Shown: positions 12,528-23,585 of the stretch, piece by piece
Numbering within the stretch: the stretch's first letter is position 1
Layout of the letters: the number at the start of each line of letters is the position of its first letter
NCBI GenBank assembly: GCA_021234155.1
Contig: JAJEKV010000112.1
Span: 310,001 to 374,000 of the forward strand
Direction of reading: 5' to 3'
DNA: 64,000 bases
DNA from: Isoetes taiwanensis
Lineage: Eukaryota > Streptophyta > Lycopodiopsida > Isoetales > Isoetaceae
Position numbers and translations under genes: made by a program
The notes under the pieces: model-generated
The model's input: the letters and a program-made list of their open reading frames with translations, nothing else
The model's database searches: none
Told to the model about the DNA's origin: nothing

Positions 12528-13855
12528 ATGAGAGGTAACCCTGATCCAATTCAAGCCCCTGCAATTACCAAGATGGTTAGGACAAAAGGTCAATGCAAGC
12601 AGAGGACGAAGCATACATCAGACAAAAACCAGGCTACGAGGACTCCTACATCTAAGAAAGGCCGATGGACAGAACATCAAATGCTGAACATTCTTGAAGA
12701 GGTTAGTGAATATGGTATTTCCATTAGACAGTCTTCTAGGAGGTCCAATATACTTGAGTCTACAATTAGGGACTGGCAGTATGGTAGGATCACTCACAAG
12801 AAAAAAAAGCATCTTCATGTACTCAATATCCAGCAAGAAGAACTAGTTGGTTGGGCTTTGGAAAGGGCAGCCTTAGGCATAGGGGTTACTCTTCGTATAG
12901 TCAAGAAGAAGGCAGCTCAGTTTAGCAGTAATGAAGAGATATCCACAAGCATGGGATTGCCACATATATTCCAACAAAGGCATCCCCACATTTCTTTGAG
13001 GAGTGCACAAATCCTGGAAAGAGCTCGGGCACTAGCCATGCATTAGGACAACTTGGACATGTTCTATTCGAACCTCAAGGGAATTTATGATGAATTCTAA
13101 TTCCCTCCATCTAGGATATGGAATGCAAATGAAACTAGAATCCAGGCTAGCAAAGTTAGATGTTTGAAGATAATTGCAAGGAAAGGTGCTAGAGATGTAG
13201 ATGAGGTTGTCATGAATAGTAGATAATGGGTGATAATCTTAGCTTCTGTGAGTGCTGAGGGTCTTAGACTGCCAACAAACTTGTACATCTTTAATCGCAA
13301 GAGGATGAAGGAAGACAATATCAGCAGGTGTAACGAAGGGGTTGTTCAAGCAGTGCAGCCAAATGCATGGATGACCAAAGAACTCTTTAAGTCATGAAAC
13401 ATATGATATTTCTAGATAATCGCAACAGCCATATTGACTTAGAGGTTATATTGGCTGCCAAAGACTCAAACATCCATTTTGCTATGTTGCCTGCACATAC
13501 CTCTCATAAGTTACAACCCCTGGATGTCGCCTGCTTTGCCCCTTGATGGCTTAGAGGTCAGTACATGGTGATGAGGGGTAACGAAGAACCAAAGCGGGAA
13601 GGGATTGTTGAGTTAATCCCTAATGCATTAGAGGCAGGGTTGACTTCAGATAATATAAGGGTTGACTTCAGATCCATTGGAATTCATCCCTTTGACAATA
13701 TTGAAGATGCAAGTAGGCATGATGAGGGGTATGAGGTTGAACCCCAGGTTAACACCCATATACAACAACGCATAACAAACAATGAGGATGATGAAGACAA
13801 TGAAGACGAAGAGGATGACGAGGACTTGCGATGTATGTGGAGGTTAAACATATGA
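12528..13855 (+). pseudogene. Pogo/Tigger-like DDE transposase pseudogene
   Basis: A basic N-terminus from the ATG at 12,573 leads into a pipsqueak-type helix-turn-helix (GRWTEHQMLNILEE to STIRDWQYGRI, about 12,660-12,790), then a CENP-B-like helix region and a DDE_1 domain. The first catalytic block reads WNANETRI near 13,119-13,142, where the family has an aspartate before ET; here it is asparagine. The second block LDNRNSHIDLE is near 13,412-13,444, followed by LPAHTSHKLQPLDV near 13,480-13,526. The tail (13,640-13,850) is acidic. Stops and frameshifts after 13,044 break the frame repeatedly. The family belongs to the Tc1/mariner-pogo superfamily. Terminal inverted repeats were not located. 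It lies just left of the tandem duplication boundary. Confidence 0.8.
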
Positions 13856-15456
13856 GATATGAGGTGTTCAACCTTGACAGCAACGGTCCCATCAGTAGGA
13901 CAATGGCAATGCTTCCAATGCATCATGTCACATCTTGTGGACCATGTAAACTCCCCACGAGTGCATAGATAGGACTTTCAATAAGAACATAAGCTGACTT
14001 CCAATAAACACTTAAGAATGCAGAAGCACAGACAAGCATCTACCATAGTCAAATTTTCACTATAATTAACATCAAATAGAACACTTCATAGTCATTCCCA
14101 AGTTCTAATGTCATGGGCACAAAATGTTTTCACACAAAAAGGTGGATATTAGTAGATTTTTGCCTCAAGAACAGATCATGCTCAAGGCATAAAAGTAAAT
14201 CCTTGTTAAATGCACAAAAACCGGTCTCCTCCTATGGCAAGAACTTTGATTTTCACGCTAAGGCCTTAAAAAAAGCCGAATGAATCGATTTGCCCATAAG
14301 AATCCCCTGTCTTTGTCTTTCTTTTTTGCATGACTACGTGTTTTTCAGTTTGATTTAAAGTTGTAGAAGGGTTTCTTCGGTATTTGCAAGGCAGTTTTAG
14401 CGAGTCTTGGATAAAATTGGGCTATAAAATCTAGCAAAAAGGCAGTTCTTGGTCAATTTTTTCTATTAGGGCTTGCTTGCAAAAAAAAAAAAAAAAAAAA
14501 AAAAAAAGGTGTTGTCAAGCATGAGAGGGTTGCCCTCCGTTTCTTAAGGGTGAAGTGGCCTAAATCAAACCATGAAGTCATTTTTTCACAATCTATATTT
14601 AAATTAAAGTAGACCCCTATCATGTTCTTACAATGGGGTTTGTAGGTCCCTTACATTCATGTAATACCTAAATCATTCTTCAACAGTCGTGGACATCTTC
14701 CCTGTAATCTATTGTGCTGCATTTGTTATGTATGCCGCTCTGTGTTAGAGTTGTAGGAATTGCAGAATGTATTGTGGAATGGTCTTTCTTTCTCTTTCCA
14801 TTTTTTTAAATTTGTCCGATGCACCACGCATACACATTCTATGCCAAAACAATAGTTGCAACATTTACTTGCCATTGGAAGATATCCCCATACGTATTTG
14901 ATACTTTGTGGGGAGTGTTGTGCTATACAGAGAGGTGTAAATTCCTCCATCCTTGATTTGGTATATTCCAGGGCTTATTCTAGGGCTTGTTTTGTGATCC
15001 AACGATCACATATGAGAACAAAAGAGATGTCTCTTAGTAAGTTACTTCGGACGCTGCGTCTTACCATCATTTAAGGATCTACATTCATGCATTATTAAAT
15101 GGTTTCAAAGGTGAAACTTGTAGCTTAATTAAAATTTGTAACATTGCATAACACAAGCGATGGCTTGCTATGCAACTCAGGAACTAGAAGTTTAAAGGGG
15201 AGCATATAAATCTAAACCAAAGTTCTGGAGGCTTAAACTAAATCAGTCATTGCACAAGTGGAAAGCTTTTGTCAAACAAATGCAAAACCCTCTTCAACAT
15301 CTAGATGAGGAACGAGTTGCTCATTCATTAATTGTCTAGCATAATAAATGGTAGTGTGATAGCATCATGATCATAGTTACATAATATATAAAGCAACATA
15401 TACAAAGAAAGTGGTATAAAGCATTTTTATTCCTTATATATCAGAGGAATGGAAAC

Positions 15457-17440
15457 TCATTATAACTTTTCCAATGCTCGTTTACATGATGGATTGACCT
15501 TGAAAATGGCTTCATAGCATACCCTAAGCTGGTGCACCATTTTCTGAGTTGATAATTCCAGAATTCTAGCCTTTATACTGTAAAAACACAGTTTAAAAAA
15601 CAAATAACGCCGTAAGCTCTATTATTCTGCTAACAAATTCTCTAAAATTCACATTAATTCACCTTAAAGGAAAGGGATCTCCAGATGCTTAATAACATAT
15701 TTCATATTATTAGCTGGCGACTATTTCAAAACATGAGTACCACAATATTTCTCTTTAGACAATCAGAAGCGCTATGGTTATTTTGTTGAATTGGCAAACA
15801 GATGTTTTTTAAAACATGAAGTGGCCCCATTGTTTCTCTTTGCACAATTAGGAAGCACTATGGGTGTCATCTCACGCAATAGCAATATAAATCATGTGTT
15901 TAGCATTTAAAATCTCACTAAATTTAAAGACATGGCCCTAAAAAAATCACGTGCATAAAAAACGGGGAGATCCCCAACGTAATTTCATGTTTTAAACATA
16001 GAAATAATATACCATCAAATCAATCCTAAACTTATTGGGCCGAGTAAGCACATCATAATTGCAACATGCAAGACAAAAGGCGATCCTTTTATGTATGGAA
16101 AAGCATTTCCACCCCTCGATTAAAATTAGACTAAATGGGCCGGCATGCATGCAAAAGACACAAAATAATTAGATAAGGTGCTTTGCAAGATTGGAACTCT
16201 GCATGCAAAAAGAATTGAACATCCTTAAAATTGTAACCATCCAAGGACGATGTGTCAACACAAACAACTAAATATACTTGGCGTAACCTCGCCAAGGTTC
16301 TCCAAGTGAGACGTGGTTAATTGCATAGAATTCTTTTAGGGCTTCCATATAAATGGGTAATGATGAAACCCATGGTGGAAAATGAGCCAATCGAACATTT
16401 GCAAACAAGCTGAGTACATGTGGAGTCCAATATGAATTCAAAGTCGCATATCCTCTTTTCTCGAATTCTCCTTTGCCGTATCATGCAATGGTCTACTCCA
16501 AGTTATGATCTTGATCTACGTAAGAAAGAGTTGACCTCCCCTAAATCAAGAAAGTCGATAAAAACATTGAACTTCAACAAAACATTGCATCTTGTTAAAT
16601 GTTGTTTATATAAATGCGAGAAAAGAAGCTTTTCTAAAGGCCTCCACATTAGTGTCGATTTTGCATTTTGCATCTAGAGAATATCAAATTTATAAACTCA
16701 ATTCCATTCTCGACTAACTCTCAAATATCCATAATGTGATCTTCTATAGACTTTTTTGTCTTGACTTATCTATGAATGACAATGATGGAAGGGTTTTCAT
16801 AGTTCATATCATCCAATTTAAACAAATGCTTGGGTTAATGTGTTTGGTTTACATAGGCTCAATTATTTAGTCGTAGTTCATTTAGACTTTGAGTATTTGT
16901 TTCCCCAAGACCATTACCATTTGCCCACTTTAGATTAGAGAAAAATAAGCGCTCACGAGTTTTTTAGCTCATAGGGTGAGGTATGTTATGATTAATGGAG
17001 TAAATTTATCTATCAAAAATCTCTATCTTCTCGGCATACCAAGATGTAGTATGTTGTCAAGCATCTTTGGTAAGAAACGTATCCTATACCCCAAAAAAAA
17101 AAGCAAAATTGGCCCACTTAGGGCGTCAAAGGTCCAAAATAGGGCATTCTTGTGCGGACAGAATTCCATTAAGCAATCGACTTTCTAACAAAACTAGACA
17201 TCCATTGGGTAGAATCACAAAAAAAATGACTTTTAAGCCGCCTTAAGGTTTAGAGAAGCATGAGATGGTGCAGATGGCATAGTAGGTATGGTACCAAACA
17301 TATAACATATATTTGTTTAGCAGTTTGCCTTGCTTTGGCCAGCTTACACTTCTCTCTACGACATTGAAAGATTATGAGCACCAGGAGGTCTAATCTTTTG
17401 CATGTATTGCTGCCTAATCTCCTGCATGTGTTGCTGCCTG
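15457..17440 (-). pseudogene. Copy-1 counterpart of the unidentified multi-exon gene
   Basis: The equivalents of the three pieces described for copy 2 lie near 17,360-17,440, 16,280-16,430 and 15,457-15,585. The last remains open with a few substitutions. The middle one has several indels (for example GGCGTAACCTCGCC against GGCCAGAACCTCGTC) that break the frame. Same caveat as for SCY2 copy 1: the indels may be sequencing errors. Confidence 0.4.
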
Positions 17441-17807
17441 ACCGTACAAGATTATACATAGGACTGAAAATACACTTTTAACCACCACACCTGCCGAGGT
17501 ATAGACAAATGCACAATAAGTAATAATTTCATTGGAATTTATAATACTTGATTTGGATGTACCTTTATGAAAGTGTGTCACTTGCATCTCATTCTTTGAC
17601 TTTGTAGGTTGAATTGTATGCTTTTATACATCAAGCAGTATCAGATTCCACAGGTCCCACCTCGGCCACACTGCCCACAATAATTTGCAGATTGTTCATT
17701 GCCCGCTCATCCATGCACAGATTTTCTATAACATTTTACCTACCTTGGATGGATCGCATTGATAGGTGTACCTTGGGAGACAACTACTAATTCGTTGAAT
17801 GATCTCC

Positions 17808-18663
17808 TCATGCTCCAAACCTCTTCAACACTTTTGTGAGAACTGGCATGACATTATAAGCAATAAAAGCTCCTTAATTCAACGAGTAGAGCCTTCACCT
17901 GCATTATAAACAACTGGATTAATGAGCTAACAGCAGAAACAAAGGCAAGAATAAATGGTAAAAACATTACAATAAATAGCATAGAAGTGAAACTAATCCC
18001 ACTTTCCTTGGTGAATGGACCGCAGTTTGTAGTCCACCAAGGTTGATAATGTAACCAGCAAGGGCAACAAAATACCACCTACAATGTGGAAGAGGGAGAA
18101 AGCTTAGCTTCAGTAACATTAAGTTTGAGAAAACTGAGGAATCACGCACCACAGAAACGCCGTAGAAAGTTCCTTATTTTCGCTAGATATTCTATTGTTT
18201 CTTTCCAGGTTTAACATCAACACGATTGAGATACTCTACCTTGACAAATCTTTTTCAGACTGCCACTCTACAGAGATAGAGAAATTAGGAAAACAAATGA
18301 AGTAAATTGAAGGAAGTTTAGTTTTTTACAATATCAAGAATACTGAAAACAAAAAATAAAGACAGCATTGATGAGGTAATAAAAGCCATGGCCGAGAACC
18401 AGAGATAGGCAGCAATGTAGGGTTCAGAGAATATCCTTCAATCTGGTAAACATGCTCTTTGTGACACTGCAAAAAATCATCAGAATGGAAAATTAGATCA
18501 CATGGAAAATAAAAGAATTTATAGATAAGGTAGGGACATTGACAAACCTGGCAATAATACCAGGTAATGACATGACATAGCTCGAGACCAATACAGGCAT
18601 CATGCCCATTGGATTTATATCAAATGGAACATATGGTTCAACCTCTGAAGCTGCTCCACTGAA
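17808..18663 (-). pseudogene. SCY2: SCY2 3' exons, disrupted copy (tandem copy 1)
   Basis: The five exons of the downstream copy (22,632-23,476) are all present here. The exon with VEPYVPFDINPMG is intact at about 18,550-18,663. The next exon (about 18,350-18,470) has extra and missing bases that shift the frame. The exon near 17,985-18,080 carries an extra T (CACTTTCC against CACTTCC in copy 2), and the last exon (about 17,808-17,900) has several indels. The stop equivalent to the true SCY2 stop is at 17,808-17,810. As read, this copy cannot encode the C-terminus. Either it is a decayed duplicate, or the indels are sequencing errors, since many fall at CAG/CTG sites. No upstream exons accompany it, because the duplication boundary cuts them off. 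Confidence 0.8.
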
Positions 18664-19276
18664 TACAAAACCAAAAAGATGGAAATAATTAAACCAAACA
18701 AATTGTATTGAAAGCTCATCAAGATCCACCTTTGCAAATGCTCTTCTAGACACAGAAAACAAGAACCAGGACTTTCAATAGAACATAAGCTGACTTCCAA
18801 TAAACACTTAAGAATGCGTAGAAGCCTGCACAAGCATCTACCATAGTCAAATTTTCACTATAATTAACATCAAATAGAACACTTCATAGTCATTCCCAAG
18901 TTCTAATGTCATGGGCACAAAATGTTTTCACACAAAAAGGTGGATATTAGTAGATTTTTGCCTCAAGAACAGATCATGCTCAAGGCATAAAAGTAAATCC
19001 TTGTTAAATGCACAAAAACCGGTCTCCTCCTATGGCAAGAACTTTGATTTTCACGCTAAGGCCTTAAAAAAAGCCGAATGAATCGATTTGCCCATAAGAA
19101 TCCCCTGTCTTTGTCTTTCTTTTTTGCATGACTACGTGTTTTTCAGTTTGATTTAAAGTTGTAGAAGGGTTTCTTCGGTATTTGCAAGGCAGTTTTAGCG
19201 AGTCTTGGATAAAATTGGGCTATAAAATCTAGCAAAAAGGCAGTTCTTGGTCAATTTTTTCTATTAGGGCTTGCTT

Positions 19277-19315
<39 letters not shown>

Positions 19316-20274
19316 AAGGTGCTGCGCACAGAGGGTTGCCCTCCAGTTTCTTAAGGGTGAAGTGGCCTAAATCAAACCATGAAGTCATTTTTTCACAATC
19401 TATATTTAAATTAAAGTAGACCCCTATCATGTTCTTACAATCAGTTTGTAGGTCCCTTACATTCATGTAATACCTAAATCATTCTTCAACAGTCGTGGAC
19501 ATCTTCCATGTAATCTATTGTGCTGCATTTGTTATGTATGCCGCTCTGTGTTAGAGTTGTAGGAATTGCAGAATGTATTGTGGAATGGTCTTTCTTTCTC
19601 TTTCCATTTTTTTAAATTTGTCCGATGCACCACGTGCTACACATTCTATGCCAAAACAATAGTTGCAACATTTACTTGCCATTGGAAGATATCCCCATAC
19701 GTATTTGATACTTTGTGGGGAGTGTTGTGCTATACAGAGAGGTGTAAATTCCTCCATCCTTGATATGGTATATTCCAGGGCTTATTCTAGGGCTTGTTTT
19801 GTGATCCAACGATCACATATGAGAACAAAAGAGATGTCTCTTAGTAAGTTACTTCGGACGCTGCGTCTTACCATCATTTAAGGATCTACATTCATGCATT
19901 ATTAAATGGTTTCAAAGGTGAAACTTGTAGCTTAATTAAAATTTGTAACATTGCATAACACAAGCAATGGCTTGCTATGCAACTCAGGAACTAGAAGTTT
20001 AAAGGGGAGCATATAAATCTAAACCAAAGTTGTGGAGGCTTAAACTAAATCAGTCATTGCACAAGTGGAAAGCTTTTGTCAAACAAATGCAAAACCCTCT
20101 TCAACATCTAGATGAAGAACGAGTTGCTCATTCATTAATTGTCTAGCATAATGACCTAATAAATGGTAGTGTGATAGCATCATGATCATAGTTACATAAT
20201 ATATAAAGCGACATATACAAAGAAAGTGGTATAAAGCATTTTTATTCCTTATATATCAGAGGAATGGAAACTCA

Positions 20275-22260
20275 TTATAACTTTTCCAATGCTCGTTTAC
20301 ATGATGGATTGACATTGAAAATGGCTTCATAGCATACCCTAAGCTGGTGCACCATTTTCTGAGTTGATGATTCCAGAATTCTAGCCTTTATACTGTAAAA
20401 ACACAGTTTAAAAAACAAATAACGTCGTAAGCTCTGTTATTCTGCTAACAAATTCTCTGAATGAGATACCTAAAATTCACATTAATTCACCTTAAAGGAA
20501 AGGGATCTCCAGATGCTTAATAACATATTTCATATTATTAGCAGCGACTATTTCGAAACATGAGTACCACAATATTCTCTCTTTAGACAATCAGGAAGCG
20601 CTATGGTTACACCTGTTGAATTGGCAGCAGATGTTTCAGAAACATGAAGTGGCCCCATTGTTTCTCTTTGCACAATTAGGAAGCACTATGGGTGTCATCT
20701 GCTGCAATAGCAATATAAATCATGTGTTTAGCATTTAAAATCTCACTAAATTTAAAGACATGGCCCTAAAAAAATCACAGGCATAAAAACAGGAGATCCC
20801 CAACAGAATTTCATGTTTTTAAACATAGAAATAATATACCATCAAATCAATCCTAAACTTATTGGGCCGAGTAAGCACATCATAATTGCAACATGCAAGA
20901 CAAAGGCCAGATCCTTTTATGTATGGAAAAGCATTTCCACCACTCCTGATTAAAATTAGACTAAATGGACGGCATGCATGCAAAAGACACAAAATAATTA
21001 GATAAGGTGCACTGCAAGATTGGAACGCCTCTGCATGCAAAAGAATTGAACATCCTTAAAAATTGTAACCATCCAAGGACGATGTGTCAACACAAACAAC
21101 TAAATATACTTGGCCAGAACCTCGTCAAGGTTCTCCAAGTAGACGTGGTTAATTGCATAGAATTCTTTTCGGGCTTCCATATAAATGGGTAATGATGAAA
21201 CCCATGGTGGAAAATGAGCCAATCGAACATTTGCAAACAACTGTAGCACAGGGGTCTGCAATATGAATTCCAAGCTGCATATCCTCTTTTCTGAATTCTC
21301 CACTGTTGTATCATGCAATGGTCTACTCCAAGTTATGATACTGATCTACAGAAGAAAGAGTTGACCTCCCTAAATCAAGAAAGTCGATAAAAACATTGAA
21401 CTTCAACAAAAACATTGCATCTTGTTAAATGTTGTTTATCTGTGCAGAAAAGAAGCTTTTCTAAAGGCCTCCACATTAGTGTCGTATTTTGCAGCTGCAT
21501 CTAGAGAATATCAAATTTATAAACTCAATTCCATTCTGACTAACTCTCAAATATCCATAATGTGATCTTCTATAGACTTTTTTGTCTTCGACTTATCTAG
21601 GAATGACAATGATGGAAGGGTTTTCATAGTTCATATCATCCAATTTAAACAAATGCTTGGGTTAATGTGTTTGGTTTACATAGGCTTCAATTATTTAGTC
21701 GTAGTTCATTTAGACTTTGAGTATTTGTTTCCAAGACCATTACCATTTGCCCACTTTAGATTAGAAAAATAAACGCTCACGAGTTTTCGCTCATAGGGTG
21801 AGGTATGTTATGATTAATGGAGTAAATTTATCTATCAAAAATCTCTCTATCTTCTGCATACGCAAGATGTAGTATGTTGTCCAAGCATCACTGGTAAGAA
21901 ACGTATCCTATCCCCCAAAAAAAAACAAAAATTGGCCACTTAGACGTATGGGTCCGAAATAGGGCATTCTTGTCTGACAGAATTCCATTAAGCACTGACT
22001 TTCTAACAAAACTCGACATCCATTGGGTAGAATCACAAAAAAAATGACTTTTAAGCCGCCTTAAGGTTGCAGAAAAGCATGAGATGGTGCAGATGGCATA
22101 GTAGGTATGGTACCAAACATATAACATATATTTGTTTAGCAGTTTGCCTTGCTTTGGCCAGCTTACACTTCTCTCTACGACATTGAAAGATTATGAGCAC
22201 CAGGGGGTCTAATCTTCCGCATGTATTGCTGCCTAATCTCCTGCATGTGTTGCTGCTTGA
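20275..22260 (-). CDS. Unidentified multi-exon gene inside tandem copy 2 (partial)
   Basis: Three minus-strand pieces look like real exons. Piece one, about 22,182-22,260, follows a GTACAG acceptor and encodes KQQHMQEIRQQYMRKIRPPG. Piece two runs from 21,255 (after TTGCAG) to a GTATAT donor near 21,108 and encodes LFANVRLAHFPPWVSSLPIY followed by MEARKEFYAINHVYLENLDE. Piece three, 20,275-20,392, begins after TTTTTACAG, encodes KMVHQLRVCYEAIFNVNPSC and ends at TAA. Pieces two and three join in phase (two bases plus one). I do not recognise the protein. It lies downstream of SCY2 on the same strand. In copy 1 piece three stays open, but piece two is disrupted. Confidence 0.4.
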
Positions 22261-22631
22261 CTGTACAAGATTATACATAGGACTGAAAATACAATTTGCA
22301 ACGACTACACCTGCCAGAGGTATAGACAAATGTGCACAATAAGTAATAATTTCATTGGTCGTTATAATACTTGATTTGGATGTACCTTTATGAAAGTGTG
22401 TCACTTGCATCTCATTCTTTGACTTTGTAGGTTGAATTGTATGCTTTTATACATCAACCAGTATCAGATTCCACAGGTCCCACCTCGGCCACACTGCCCA
22501 CAATAATTTGCAGATTGTTCATTGCCCGCTCATCCATGCACAGATTTTCTATAACATTTTACCTACCTTGGATGGATCGCATTGATAGGTGTACCTTGGG
22601 GAGACAACTACTAATTCGTTGAATGATCTCC

Positions 22632-23476
22632 TCATGCTCCAAACCTCTTCAACACTTTTGTGAGAACTGGCATGACATTATAAGCAATAAAAGCTCTCCT
22701 TAATTCAACGATAGAGCCCACCTGCATTATAAACAACTGGATTAATGAGCTAACAGCAGAAACGACGCAGGCAAGAATAAATGGTAAAAAACATTACAAT
22801 AAATAGCATAGAAGTGAAACTAATCCCACTTCCTTGGTGAATGGACCGCAGTTTGTAGTCCACCAAGGTTGATAATGTAACCAGCAAGGGCAACAAAATA
22901 CCACCTACAATGTGGAAGAGGGAGAAAGCTTAGCTTCAGTAACATTAAGTTTGAGAAAACTGAGGGAATCACGTACCACAGAAACGCGTAAAGTTCCTTA
23001 TTTTCGTTAGATATTCTATTGTTCTCTTTCCAGGTTTAACATCAATACGATTGAGATACTCTGACAAATCTTTCGTACTGCCACTCTACAGAGGGAGAGA
23101 AATTAGGAAAACAAAATGAAGTAAATTGAAGGAAGTTTAGTTTCTTACAATATCAAGAATACTGAAAACAAAAATAAAGACAGCATTGATGAGGTAATAA
23201 AGCCATGGCCGAGAACCAGAGATAGGCAGCAATGTAGGGTTCAGAATATCCTTCAATCTGGTAAACATGCGCCTCTTTGTGACACTGCAAAAAATCATCA
23301 GAATGGAAAATTAGATCACATGGAAAAATAAAAGAATTTATAGATAAGGCAGGACATTGACAAACCTGGCAATAATACCAGGTAATGACATGACATAGCT
23401 CGAGACCAATACAGGCATCATGCCCATTGGATTTATATCAAATGGAACATATGGTTCAACCTCTGAAGCTGCTCCA
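22632..23476 (-). CDS. SCY2: SCY2 plastid SecY translocase subunit, five 3' exons
   Basis: SCY2 is the channel subunit of the second Sec translocase of plastids, placed at the inner envelope. Minus-strand exons in order: 23366-23476, 23149-23284, 22977-23085, 22798-22904, 22632-22721. Every junction is GT-AG and the phases match, giving about 182 C-terminal residues. Diagnostic matches are EVEPYVPFDINPMGMMPVL, then RLKDILNP, PWLYYLINAVFIFVFSILDI, LSEYLNRID, KPGKRTIEYLTKI, TRFCGGILLP, and a tail VELRRAFIAYNVMPVL ending KRFGA, as in land-plant SCY2. These correspond to the last transmembrane helices and the cytosol/stroma-facing loop between helices 8 and 9. Upstream exons for helices 1-6 were looked for to 27 kb and not recognised, so the gene here is partial, or its 5' part lies in unrecognised exons. 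Only one complete-looking copy of this end exists in the tandem pair. Confidence 0.9.
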
Positions 23477-23585
23477 CTGAATACAAAACCAAAAGATGGA
23501 AATAATTAAACCAAACAAATTGTATTGAAAGCTCGTCAAGATCCACCCTTGCAAATGCTCTTCTAGACACAGAAAACAAGAACCG

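Larger units (their letters stand above)
13971..18770. repeat. 4.8-kb tandem duplication, copy 1
   Basis: Nearly every landmark recurs in the same order and orientation about 4.8 kb further right. The left boundary is a shared GGACTTTCAATA at about 13,971 and again at about 18,771. The right boundary falls between the last 5' nucleotides shared by both copies (ACAGAAAACAAGAACC at about 18,754 and 23,570). Differences are small indels and substitutions, many at CAG or CTG sites. A run of 27 A lies at about 14,480. The unit holds five SCY2 exons (minus strand) and exons of an unidentified gene. Confidence 0.92.
18771..23585. repeat. 4.8-kb tandem duplication, copy 2
   Basis: Second member of the direct tandem pair. 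A run of A interrupted near its end lies at about 19,279-19,316. Inside, near 20,545-20,720, a 73-75-bp sequence is repeated in degenerate form (both have CGCTTCCTGATTG or GTGCTTCCTAATTG on the minus strand). Coding frames are intact in this copy where copy 1 is broken. Confidence 0.92.

Noticed and set aside
19566-19881. Open frames near 19.6-19.9 kb (and 14.7-15.1 kb) as a duplicated gene
   Set aside because: They overlap on both strands, lack splice context and match no motif; they are conserved only because the whole segment is duplicated.
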